In this document: positions 24,058 through 31,853 of the stretch, piece after piece
Position numbering within the stretch: position 1 is the first letter of the stretch
Layout of the letters: every line of letters begins with the position of its first letter
DNA from: Streptomyces neyagawaensis
GTDB taxonomy: Bacteria > Actinomycetota > Actinomycetes > Streptomycetales > Streptomycetaceae
Direction of reading: 5' to 3'
Length of the DNA: 64,000 bases
Assembly: GCF_023516595.1 (NCBI RefSeq)
Contig: NZ_JAMGBG010000046.1
Location: forward strand, 62,001-126,000
Translations under genes and position numbers: made by a program
Notes under the pieces: model-generated
The model's input: the letters and a program-made list of their open reading frames with translations, nothing else
Database searches by the model: none
What the model was told of the DNA's origin: nothing

Positions 24058-25605
24058 CTACCGCCGCCCGAGGAAGATCGGGTTCGTGAACGCCGCCATC
24101 GGGCCCGGGAAGCCGGGGACCACCGGGGGGTGACGGACCTCCGCGCGGACGTACGCCGCGTACGAGGCGGTCGTCCGCCACTCCGCCGAGCCGGTGCCGG
24201 AGTCCGGGAGCGTAGGGGAGGTGAACAGGACGCCCTGGTCGGTGACGAAGCGGATGAGGCAACCGGGCGAGCCCGTCGCCTCCAGACGGACGGTCACCGG
24301 TGTGTCGGGGTCCACCTTCAGCCGCTCGCCGATCCCGGCGTGCTCGCCGCGCGTGCCCGACGCCGTGAACGCCACCGCCACGTCCTTCGACTCGGCGACG
24401 TACGACCGTCCGGCCCGCAGCCCGTCCTGGATGGCGTCCCTGGTCAGGTCGTCGGCGAGGACGACCGTCTGGGGGCGGCCCACCGGGTCGGGGTCGCGGT
24501 GGGCGTCGCTGTTGCCCATCGCCGGGATCCAGCCACGGCCCTCCCGCACGGACGCCACGAGCATGCCGTCCCAGTCGGCGAGGGCGACCTCGTCCTCCGG
24601 CGAGTAGCCGCCGTTCCACACCTCCACGACGTCCGCGTCGCCGAAGCCGAACTTCCAGTTGCAGCCGACGCAGGTGGCGTGCGGATGGGCCGGGACGACC
24701 AGGCCCCCGGCGCGGCGGATCTGCCGCGCGAACGCGCCGAAGCGGTTGTCGCGGGCCCGGTAGCGCCAGTCGACGAACGTGCCCGGGTCCATGCCGAGTG
24801 CGACCACGTGACCGTTGCGCGTGGTGACCTCCTCGCCCAGCAGGATCAGCAGGTCGTCACCCGCGTGTTCGGCCCAATGGGCGTGCGCGGACTGCGTGTT
24901 GTGCTCGGAGCTGTTGATGAAGTCGAGCCCGGCGGCCCGCGCCAGCGCCGCGATCTCGGCGGGCGTGCGGCGGCCGTCGGAGTACCAGGAGTGCAGATGG
25001 CAGTCGCCCCGGTACCAGGCCCGGCCCCGGCCCCTGGCCCGCTCCGGCGGGTAGACCGGCTTCACGCGCTCGCCGGGGGGCCCGTACGTCAAGGTGATCG
25101 TGATCTCGTACGGCAGCCCCTGCGGCGCCACCGTGTACGGGCCCAGCGCGATGTGCCAGGTGCCGGGGCGGACCGGGCCCGGGATGTAGCCGGGGGTCGC
25201 CTCGTCCGCGCGGATGAAGAACTCGGTGCGCGCACCGCCCGACCAGCCGCGGAAGCCCTTGCCGCCGAGGTCGGTGCCGCGTTCGTCGAAGACGCCGATG
25301 TCGAGCGCGTTGCCGGCCGTGCCCGCCGGGACGGTCGGCCGGTCGTAGCTGTACACGACCTTCAACTCCCGGACCCCGGGCGGTACTTCGACCGGCAGAT
25401 ACACGAAGTCGGGGGAGCCGGTGGGGAGGGTGCCCCGGATGGTCCGGGTCTCCTGGTCGCTGTCCGCGGCCGCGCCGCTGCTGCCGAAGGTCACGCTTCC
25501 CAACGTAAGCGCGGCCGCCGCCGACGTCACGAACAGCGCGCGCCTTCCGAGCCCCTTTCCGCCGCCGTCCCTGTCGCTCGCGTCGCCCTGGTGGTCGTCG
25601 CACAT
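24058..25605 (-). CDS. Exported PHP-type metallophosphoesterase (CehA/McbA family)
   Basis: 515 residues from the ATG at 25605, with GGGGAGC upstream. The leader 'GLGRRALFVTSAAAALTLG' has an RR pair before a moderately hydrophobic stretch, suggesting Tat export of a folded metalloprotein. A beta-rich domain follows (about 45-190), then the PHP domain: 'RGDCHLHSWYSDG' (HxH), 'FINSSEHNTQS', 'LLGEEVTTRNGHVVAL', 'VPAHPHATC' and 'AMGNSDAHRDPD'. These bind a multi-metal centre and hydrolyse phosphoesters; CehA-like relatives act on carbaryl and related esters. A C-terminal beta domain ends the protein. The frame is open further upstream without a ribosome site. Confidence 0.88.
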   Translation of the reverse strand: MCDDHQGDASDRDGGGKGLGRRALFVTSAAAALTLGSVTFGSSGAAADSDQETRTIRGTLPTGSPDFVYLPVEVPPGVRELKVVYSYDRPTVPAGTAGNALDIGVFDERGTDLGGKGFRGWSGGARTEFFIRADEATPGYIPGPVRPGTWHIALGPYTVAPQGLPYEITITLTYGPPGERVKPVYPPERARGRGRAWYRGDCHLHSWYSDGRRTPAEIAALARAAGLDFINSSEHNTQSAHAHWAEHAGDDLLILLGEEVTTRNGHVVALGMDPGTFVDWRYRARDNRFGAFARQIRRAGGLVVPAHPHATCVGCNWKFGFGDADVVEVWNGGYSPEDEVALADWDGMLVASVREGRGWIPAMGNSDAHRDPDPVGRPQTVVLADDLTRDAIQDGLRAGRSYVAESKDVAVAFTASGTRGEHAGIGERLKVDPDTPVTVRLEATGSPGCLIRFVTDQGVLFTSPTLPDSGTGSAEWRTTASYAAYVRAEVRHPPVVPGFPGPMAAFTNPIFLGRR

Positions 25606-25856
25606 CTGCTGCTCCCCGGGTGGTCGTGTGTGAGGTGGCGTGGATGGTGCGGTGGTGGTGCGGGACACCTTCGTATGCGGTGGTGAACCCCGGGACAAGG
25701 GAGGGGGATCGGCGGCTTTCGAGTTGGCCGAGTCACGACGGTCGCGCCGCGCGTCGGGCGTCCTCCTACGGCCCTGTGCGAGCGCGTCCGACGACCTGAT
25801 CTTTATGCCGACCAGTCGGTATGGACAAGCGGGGCGCGCACCGGTAGAGATGACCC

Positions 25857-26705
25857 ATGCGCATCGCCGTGACGATCTTCCTCACCGACGAGACGATCAC
25901 TCCGACCAGGCTCGCCCGTGAGCTGGAGCAACGCGGTTTCGCGGGGCTCTACCTCCCCGAGCACACCCACATCCCCGTCGAGCGGACCACGCCGTACCCG
26001 GCGGGCGGTGACCTGCCGCGCGAGTACGGCCGCACGCTGGACCCGTTCGTCACGCTCGGCCAGGCCGCCGCCGTCACCGAGCGGCTCGGGCTCGGCACCG
26101 GCATCACGCTCGTCGCCCAGCACGACCCGATCGACCTCGCGAAGCAGATCGCGACCGTCGACCACCTCTCCGGCGGCCGCCTCACCCTCGGGCTCGGCTA
26201 CGGCTGGAACGTGGAGGAGGCCGCCGACCACGGCGTCGAGTGGCGCACCCGGCGCGACCTCGTCCGCGACCGCATGGCGCTGATGCGGGCGCTGTGGTCG
26301 GAGGAACCAACGGCGTACGAGGGGCAGTTCGGGAGCGTCCGGGCGAGCCTCGCGCATCCGAAGCCGGTGCAGAAGCCGCGGGGCCCGGTGGTGGGGCCGC
26401 GCACGCTCATCGGCGGCGCCGCCGGGCCGAAGCTGTTCGCGCACATCGCCGAGTACGCGGACGGATGGCTGCCGATCGGCGGGCGGGGGCTGAGCGAGGC
26501 GCTGCCGGTCCTGCGGGAGGCGTGGGCCGACGCGGGACGGGACCCGGCGGCGCTGCAGGTCGTGCCGTACGCGGTCCAGCCGAGCGCGGGGAAGCTGGCG
26601 TACTACGCGGAGCTGGGCATCGAGGAGGCGGTGGTGCAGTTGCCTCCGGCGGGGGAGGCGGAGGTACTGGCTCTGCTGGATCAGTACGGGGAGTTCGTGG
26701 GGTAG
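25857..26705 (+). CDS. LLM-class F420-dependent oxidoreductase
   Basis: 282 residues. 'MRIAVTIFLTDETITPTRLA', 'YLPEHTHIPV' (position of the F420-group EH motif), 'LGTGITLVAQHDPIDLAKQ', 'TVDHLSGGRLTLGLGYGWN' and 'VVGPRTLIGGAAGPKLFAHI'. It is shorter than the 13103 enzyme and of the TIGR03619-like type (subfamily from memory). Monocistronic; no copy of the CTGACG palindrome upstream, so not obviously part of that regulon. Followed by a genus-typical palindromic element. Confidence 0.9.
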   Translation: MRIAVTIFLTDETITPTRLARELEQRGFAGLYLPEHTHIPVERTTPYPAGGDLPREYGRTLDPFVTLGQAAAVTERLGLGTGITLVAQHDPIDLAKQIATVDHLSGGRLTLGLGYGWNVEEAADHGVEWRTRRDLVRDRMALMRALWSEEPTAYEGQFGSVRASLAHPKPVQKPRGPVVGPRTLIGGAAGPKLFAHIAEYADGWLPIGGRGLSEALPVLREAWADAGRDPAALQVVPYAVQPSAGKLAYYAELGIEEAVVQLPPAGEAEVLALLDQYGEFVG

Positions 26706-26759
26706 GCGGGGCGGGCTCGTCTGCCGGGTTCGGGTGGGGCGGCGGGTGCGGGTCCGTCG

Positions 26760-26846
26760 TGGTTGGTCGCGCAGTTCCCGCGCCCCCGAGAAGCGGCCGG
26801 GGCTGCGCCCCGTGCTTCTCGGCGGCGCGGGAGAACCGCGCGATCA
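26760..26846. repeat. Large imperfect intergenic palindrome (Streptomyces REP-like element)
   Basis: The left arm (about 26760-26794, containing GGTCGCGCAGTTCCCGCGCC) is complementary to the right arm (26814-26846, GGCGCGGGAGAACCGCGCGA) around a GGGGCTGCGCCCC inner hairpin. This layout is seen downstream of many Streptomyces genes, from memory. It probably ends transcription of the oxidoreductase at 25857. A half copy lies at 31732. Confidence 0.75.
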
Positions 26847-26876
26847 GGCGCCGCCCTCGGTCACTTGCCCGCCGGT

Positions 26877-27180
26877 TCACCCGGACCGTGACCGTCGAGC
26901 CGTCCTCTTGAGCTGGACGACCTTGGAGCCGTCACGGTTCTCGACCGTGGCGTCACCGGATATGAGCTGCTTGAGGGCCTCCTCGCTGGGCGGCCTGCGT
27001 CCTGCTCAGCGGGCTTTCGAAGTCGTGCTCGTGCCCGGCGTACGCGGCGTGCGCGTCGGCCGGGTGGCTGTGGTCCGTTGCCGCGGGGGGTGTGTGGGCC
27101 GCGGCGGTCTGCGGGGTGACGACGGTGAACGTCGCCGCGGTGGTGGCGAGGACCACGCCGGTCGCCGCCGCCCTGAACAT
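26877..27180 (-). pseudogene. Frameshifted small secreted protein
   Basis: From the ATG at 27180 a signal peptide ('MFRAAATGVVLATTAATF', cut near 'TAAAH') leads to a His-rich stretch 'HEHDFESPLSRTQAA'. The same frame then ends at 'GGPQAAHIR', while the neighbouring frame gives the well-formed 'SEEALKQLISGDATVENRDG' and 'SKVVQLK'. One frameshift near 27000 would explain both. The family is not recognised. A start at 27258 would add 26 residues. It lies against the recombinase fragment at 27300. Confidence 0.45.
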
Positions 27181-27299
27181 CCAGGGTTTGCTGCTCACTT
27201 GTGGGGGGTTTCTCCGTACGGCTGCCAGCTGCCGGGTCCCGACGTGCTTCAAGATCATCCCATGGCCCCTTTTGGGCTTACCTCGGCGATCCCCCCATC

Positions 27300-27551
27300 C
27301 GCGACCGCACCCTCGAAGGCCACGAGTCCGCCCGCAAACGCGGCAAAACCATCGGCGGCGCCACCGTCGCCGACCCAGACATGCTCGCCATGGCCCTCCA
27401 CCTGCGCGAGCAGGGCCTCAGCCTGCGGGACATGGCCGCGAAGCTCGTCATCACCACCGGCAAGAAGAGGGGCCAGCACCCCTCGCCGGCCACCGTCATG
27501 CGGATGCTGCGCGATCACAACGAGCAGACCACCGCGACCGCGGGCGCGTGA
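27300..27551 (+). pseudogene. C-terminal fragment of a serine recombinase (resolvase/invertase)
   Basis: 'RDRTLEGHESARKRGKTIGG' matches the end of the catalytic domain and the linker of resolvases. It is followed by 'VADPDMLAMALHLREQGLSL' and a helix-turn-helix 'HPSPATVMRMLRDHN'. The N-terminal catalytic part with its serine is missing; upstream bases instead belong to the broken secreted protein on the other strand. A relic of a mobile element. The DNA-binding piece alone could be expressed, but I see no ribosome site. Confidence 0.65.
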
Positions 27552-27655
27552 TCCGCCGCTACTTTGCGGCTGGGGTCTGAGCTAGGAGTCCCGGGCCAGG
27601 ACGCCGAGCCGATCGGAGGAGTGGCCCCTCGTGGCGCCGGAGAGCGGAGCGGCTT

Positions 27656-28591
27656 TCAGCAGGTTCCGCCGCCGCCGCTGACGAGGCGGAGGTCGACGGA
27701 CGGGCCGCGTGTCGGGACTCCGTGGAGAGTCGTCTGCCAGGTCCGGCCGAGGGGATCCCCGCCGAGCAGGGTCGCGATGCTCGGGTAGTACGCGTAGCCC
27801 ATGTTGCTGCCGCTTGCCCAATGGAGGACGAGTTCGTCGCTGAACGCCCAATGCATGGAGGGGTGCCGGTAGATGGCGATGTCGGCGGTGAAATGTCCGA
27901 CGAGAGGATTTGCCTGGGTGCGGTTGAGCGGGGCGAAGCAGGGGCCCTTGGCGCTCCGGACGGCCCTGGTGGCGTTGGTGATCTTTCCGGGCAGTTCCCC
28001 GCGGACCGGTGACTTGGCGAATTCGATGCGGACGGGGAGGGTGGCGGCGGAGGCGTAGTCACCCTTTCGGGTGCGGACACTGATGGTGCCCTCCATGGCC
28101 CGGCCGGCGAAGGCGGCACGGAGGACGGCGTTCTCCTTGATGTCCGCGACCGGTTTGATCCTGGTGACGGTGCCTTTGGAGATCGTCGCGAGGTAGATCG
28201 TGTTCGCGTAGGCGGCGCGGTTCTTGTCGCCAATACCGTGATGCGCTTCCGCTTCCGCCTCCAGCTGCTTGGTGACGGCGGCGGAGAGCGGCAGATCGCC
28301 GCTGCGGGTGTGGAACTTCGATCCGTCGCGCTTGATGGCTCCGTAGCGCTGTGTGCGGGACGGGTCGCTGGGCAGCCGGATCGGCTTCTTGCCCGCGAAC
28401 AGTTCCGTACAGTGCACGATGCCGTTTCGCTGCGTGGAGGCCGCGCAGATACCGGAGAGGGTCTTCGGCGAGGCCTTGTTCCCGTCCGGGTCCGTGGCGG
28501 CCATGCTGGTCCCGCATCCGGCGAGCACGAGGGCAGCGAGAGCACCGGCCGCCGCCTGACGCCTGACACGGAAGCTTTGGGTCGTGTTCAT
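27656..28591 (-). CDS. Lipoprotein of unknown function, divergent from a two-component system
   Basis: 311 residues from the ATG at 28591 (GGAAGG 9 bases upstream). Signal peptide with lipobox 'ALAALVLAGC'. Six cysteines besides the lipid one appear in the mature part ('GICAAS', 'VHCTEL', 'GPCFAP', C-terminal 'GGGGTC' among them). The C-terminal half has 'VGHFTADIAIYRHPSMHWAF' and 'GSNMGYAYYPSIATLLGG'. No family recognised. Its start lies only 86 bases from the response regulator, which reads the other way, so it is probably a target or a surface partner of that system. Confidence 0.82.
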   Translation of the reverse strand: MNTTQSFRVRRQAAAGALAALVLAGCGTSMAATDPDGNKASPKTLSGICAASTQRNGIVHCTELFAGKKPIRLPSDPSRTQRYGAIKRDGSKFHTRSGDLPLSAAVTKQLEAEAEAHHGIGDKNRAAYANTIYLATISKGTVTRIKPVADIKENAVLRAAFAGRAMEGTISVRTRKGDYASAATLPVRIEFAKSPVRGELPGKITNATRAVRSAKGPCFAPLNRTQANPLVGHFTADIAIYRHPSMHWAFSDELVLHWASGSNMGYAYYPSIATLLGGDPLGRTWQTTLHGVPTRGPSVDLRLVSGGGGTC

Positions 28592-28624
28592 GGCGGCAAG
28601 CCTTCCGTGCCGCACCTGAAACCC

Positions 28625-28645
28625 TCCTGAGAAGCGTCCTCAGGA
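28625..28645. promoter_or_regulatory. Inverted repeat in the lipoprotein/two-component divergent promoter
   Basis: TCCTGAG (28625-28631) and CTCAGGA (28639-28645) form a perfect inverted repeat with a 7-base spacer; CTTCAGG at 28650 is a further half-site. A likely binding site for the response regulator encoded 33 bases away (inference). Confidence 0.5.
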
Positions 28646-28677
28646 TTTCTTCAGGTCGCATGGCGGAAACTGGGTGG

Positions 28678-29349
28678 ATGCGCCTGCTTCTGGTCGAGGA
28701 CGAACAACGACTCGCCGACGTCATCAAGTCCGGACTGGTGGACAAGGGTTTCGCCGTGGACGTGGTCGGTGACGGCAGCGAGGCCGTCTGGATGGCCGGT
28801 GAACACCGGTACGACGCGATCGTGCTGGACGTGATGCTGCCGGGCCTCAACGGCTTCGCCGTGTGCCGAAAGCTGCGCGAAGCCGGCAACTGGACACCGA
28901 TCATGATGCTGACCGCGATGGACGGTGAACTCGACGAGGTCCAGTCACTGGACAGCGGTGCGGACGACTACCTGGCCAAACCGTTCTCCTTCGCGGTGCT
29001 TCTGGCGCGGCTGCGGGCGCTCGTCCGCCGCGGGGCGCAGGAACGGCCCGCCGTCATCGAGGTGGGGGATCTGCACGTGGACCCGGCGGCGGCATGCGCC
29101 CGGCGCGGCGGCGTACACATCGCGCTGACTCCCAAGGAGTTCGCGGTGCTGCATGTGCTGTGCCGCCGGGCCGGCCAGGTGGTGACCAAGGCGGAACTGC
29201 TCCAGCACGCCTGGGATTTCGCCTTCGAGGGCGACCCCAACATCGTCGAGGTCTACATCAGTGCCCTGCGCCGCAAGATCGACGCGCCGTTCGGGGTCCG
29301 CACCCTCACCACTGTGCGAGGCAGCGGTTATCTTCTGGAACTTCCGTGA
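28678..29349 (+). CDS. OmpR/PhoB-family response regulator
   Basis: 223 residues from the ATG at 28678 ('MRLLLVEDEQRLAD'); an ATG at 28660 would add six residues. The receiver has its acidic pair (VEDE), phosphoacceptor Asp51 ('AIVLDVMLPG'), the Thr region ('MMLTAMDG') and the switch Lys ('DDYLAKPFSF'). The winged-helix output domain ends 'EVYISALRRKIDAPFG' and 'VRGSGYLLEL'. Its stop overlaps the GTG of the kinase gene. It probably regulates the divergent lipoprotein and itself. Confidence 0.94.
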   Translation: MRLLLVEDEQRLADVIKSGLVDKGFAVDVVGDGSEAVWMAGEHRYDAIVLDVMLPGLNGFAVCRKLREAGNWTPIMMLTAMDGELDEVQSLDSGADDYLAKPFSFAVLLARLRALVRRGAQERPAVIEVGDLHVDPAAACARRGGVHIALTPKEFAVLHVLCRRAGQVVTKAELLQHAWDFAFEGDPNIVEVYISALRRKIDAPFGVRTLTTVRGSGYLLELP

Positions 29350-30632
29350 ACCGGCTGTCGGTGCGGACGCGGGTGACCCTGGCCGCGTCCGTCATGGTCG
29401 CCACGGTGCTGACGGCGGCCTCCCTGGTGCTGATCCTCACGTTGCGCGACAGTCTGCGAGACGGTGTCGCCGATGAGGCCGCCCGAAAGGTCAGGGCCAG
29501 TGCCGCGGCGCTCAAGGAGGACCCGCCCGTCGTCGCGGCTCCACCACCCGGTGAGGACGGCAGCGCCGAGCCGACGCCAGGAAAGAGCGGGAACGGCGCC
29601 GGCCCGGGCAAGGAGAAGGTGGTCCTGGCCGACGGCTACGCGACCGCCAGCACGGTGGTGGTCACCGCCGACGGCCCGGTGACGGTGAAGGCTCGGGTCT
29701 CGCTGGCCCCCGTGCGGAACGCCCTCGGCGTGCTCGAGCAGTTGCTCCTGGTGGGTGTCCCGGGGTTGGTGGTGCTGATGGCCGTGATGACATGGCAGTT
29801 GATGGGCCGGGTGCTGGCCCCCGTGGAATCGATCAGGGCCACCTTCGCCGACATCACCGCCAGGAACCTCCACCGCAGGGTGCCCGAGCCCGTGACCCGC
29901 GACGAGGTGGCACGTCTGGCCCGCACCATGAACGTCACCCTGGGCCAGCTGGAGTCCGCGGTGGACCGGCACAAGCAGTTCGTCGCCGACGCCGCCCACG
30001 AACTGCGCAACCCGGTCGCCACGTTGAGCGCCCGACTCGAGTTGGGGATGCCGCAGGCACCCGGCCTCGTCACCGAAGCACTGACCGACGTGGCCCGTAT
30101 CAAGGAGCTGACCGGTGATCTGTTGCTCCTCGCCCGACTCGACGGCGGCGAGCCACTGATGGGCACCGAAGTCGATCTGGCTCAGGTGGCGGCCGATGCC
30201 GCCGCACGCCCGGCGCCCGTGAAGATCGCGCTGGAGCTGGCGTCCGACATCGTCGTGACCGGCTCCCGCTCGCACCTGGAACGCATGGTCGCCAACCTCG
30301 TCGCCAACGCGGTCCGTCACGCCGCGTCCCGGGTCACCATCCGGGTCACGGCCGACGGGCTGGACGTCATCGACGACGGCCCCGGGATCCCGGCCGACGC
30401 CCGCGAACGGGTGTTCCAGCGCTTCCACCGACTGGACGAGGCCCGGGCACGTGACGCGGGCGGATCGGGACTCGGTCTGGCCATCGCCCGCGACATCGCC
30501 ACCGCCCACGGAGGCACCCTCACGGTCCAGAACACACCGCGCGGTGCGCACCTGTCATTCCGCATCACCACACCGGACGGACCGAACACCCCGACAGGCC
30601 GGCCGGCCCGCGGACAGAAGGATCCGGTCTGA
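29346..30632 (+). CDS. Sensor histidine kinase, cognate of the 28678 regulator
   Basis: 428 residues, GTG start in a GTGA overlap. Two membrane helices ('ASVMVATVLTAASLVLIL' and 'LLLVGVPGLVVLMAVMTWQL') flank an extracellular segment of about 120 residues that contains a Pro/Gly-rich disordered part ('EPTPGKSGNGAGPGKEK'). HAMP domain, then 'ADAAHELRNPVATLSARLE' with phospho-accepting His218, N box 'VANLVANAVRHA', G1 'VIDDGPGIP' and G2 'GGSGLGLAIA'. The signal is unknown; the lipoprotein next door may take part. Confidence 0.94.
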   Translation: MNRLSVRTRVTLAASVMVATVLTAASLVLILTLRDSLRDGVADEAARKVRASAAALKEDPPVVAAPPPGEDGSAEPTPGKSGNGAGPGKEKVVLADGYATASTVVVTADGPVTVKARVSLAPVRNALGVLEQLLLVGVPGLVVLMAVMTWQLMGRVLAPVESIRATFADITARNLHRRVPEPVTRDEVARLARTMNVTLGQLESAVDRHKQFVADAAHELRNPVATLSARLELGMPQAPGLVTEALTDVARIKELTGDLLLLARLDGGEPLMGTEVDLAQVAADAAARPAPVKIALELASDIVVTGSRSHLERMVANLVANAVRHAASRVTIRVTADGLDVIDDGPGIPADARERVFQRFHRLDEARARDAGGSGLGLAIARDIATAHGGTLTVQNTPRGAHLSFRITTPDGPNTPTGRPARGQKDPV

Positions 30633-30776
30633 CCGGACCGGGGCGACGCCTGCCCACCGAGTCACCCGCCTTGGCCGATCGGCTCGCCCTCCTCGGCCAC
30701 CTGGGCGTTCGCCCACCGGATCGTCACGCACACCCCGCGTACGCCGCTGCGGTACCCGCAGCGGTCGCTCGCCACG

Positions 30777-31550
30777 GTGTGGACAGCGCCGCAGTACATC
30801 ACGGCCGAGACCGCGCGTCTGGAGGAAGAGGAGCAGCAGCGGCGCGTCCCAGAAGCCCGTCTGGCCGCGCTGCAACGGGTGAAGGAGAAGAAGCGCGAGG
30901 AGATCCGCGCCAGGAACCAGGTCACCCGGGCCAGAGCCCTCGCCGAGGCCGCCGCCGCCGAACAGGCCGCCCGCACCCAACCACCCGGCAGGCTCTGGCA
31001 GGTGGCCCGCGTCTTCCGCCGCGGCGTCGACCAGGCCCTGGCGCTGCTCGCCGACGAGCACGGCGTCACCGCGACCGTGGGCTTCAGCACCGGCGATCCC
31101 CGGTATGCCGACGGTGTCCCCCTCGTCGACGAGCACGGCGTCCCGGCCGCCGTCTTCGACCCCGACCCCGGGCGCGTACGCGGGGAGGCGTTCCTGCTGC
31201 TGGCCGGACTCCTGCTGATCGTCCCCAGCAAGGCCGACCAACGTCGGTTCGAGAACGCGTCGAACATCAAGAAGAAGCACCGGCCGATCGACGGCAACCG
31301 CACCGAATGCGTCGAGACAGCCGTGGCCGGGGCCACCCGGGCCTGGGGCAGCCGCTCCTGCACCTGCGCCACTCCGCGGCTCGTTGCGCAGATCCAGAAC
31401 GCGGAGTACCCGGCCGAACCGAGCGAGCAGACGGGGCCGGCCGCCACGCTCTTCCGAGCCCAGGGCAGGACATGTGGCGGCAGGTACGAGAAACCGTGGC
31501 GCCGGACCGGCAGCACACCCATCGACCAGACAAGCAGTTCAGAAAAGTAA
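30777..31550 (+). CDS. Protein of unknown function with coiled-coil N-terminus; possibly incomplete
   Basis: 257 residues from a GTG at 30777. The start, 'MWTAPQYITAETARLEEEEQ', runs into a charged helix ('ARLAALQRVKEKKREEIRA') and an Ala-rich stretch; later parts ('GVTATVGFSTGDPRYADGVP', 'RGEAFLLLAGLLLIVPS') look folded, while the last 90 residues are irregular and Cys-rich. The same frame is open and protein-like for about 48 codons before the GTG ('HRIVTHTPRTPLRYPQRS'), yet has no ATG or GTG there. This suggests a lost start or a gene remnant. No ribosome site is clear, and no family is recognised. Confidence 0.4.
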   Translation: MWTAPQYITAETARLEEEEQQRRVPEARLAALQRVKEKKREEIRARNQVTRARALAEAAAAEQAARTQPPGRLWQVARVFRRGVDQALALLADEHGVTATVGFSTGDPRYADGVPLVDEHGVPAAVFDPDPGRVRGEAFLLLAGLLLIVPSKADQRRFENASNIKKKHRPIDGNRTECVETAVAGATRAWGSRSCTCATPRLVAQIQNAEYPAEPSEQTGPAATLFRAQGRTCGGRYEKPWRRTGSTPIDQTSSSEK

Positions 31551-31655
31551 AATCCCCCAGGAAGCTACTGGCGGGTTACTTGGCACCTGGTTCGGCGCTC
31601 GTTAACGGCGCCCCGGGAAGCGCACGGATAGAGAGGGCCGGCTGTCGGGATGCCG

Positions 31656-31704
31656 ACCGGTAAGTACCGAGTGGTAATACCGGGTGGTAATTACCGGCAG
31701 TAAT
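31656..31704. repeat. Clustered GGTAA/TTACC repeats
   Basis: ACCGGTAAGTACCGAGTGGT continues as AATACCGGGTGGTAATTACC and GGCAGTAA: two direct copies of TACCGnGTGGTAAT followed by an inverted TTACC. It is AT-richer than its surroundings. It sits in the 31551-31853 gap before fbiC and may be a regulator site or the trace of a mobile element end. No other gene is visible in this gap. Confidence 0.5.
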
Positions 31705-31731
31705 GAGCTGAAGGGCAGGCCGCAGGCCCGA

Positions 31732-31761
31732 CCCCTCAGGGGCGCGGAGAACCGCGTGACC
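31732..31761. repeat. Half copy of the Streptomyces palindromic element
   Basis: CCCCTCAGGGGCGCGGAGAA followed by CCGCGTGACC matches the right arm of the element at 26760-26846. The left arm is missing. Confidence 0.5.
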
Positions 31762-31853
31762 GGCCCCACCCACCCGCCGTCGCCGGCGATCCCGCACCCC
31801 CGAGTCACGAGCCGCCCCGAGGTCACCCCACCCGTCGCTCGTATGCTCGACCA

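Noticed and set aside
30662..31522. Minus-strand gene opposite the 30777 frame
   Set aside because: Composition is Ser/Arg/Cys-rich shadow; the plus frame has a regular charged helix.
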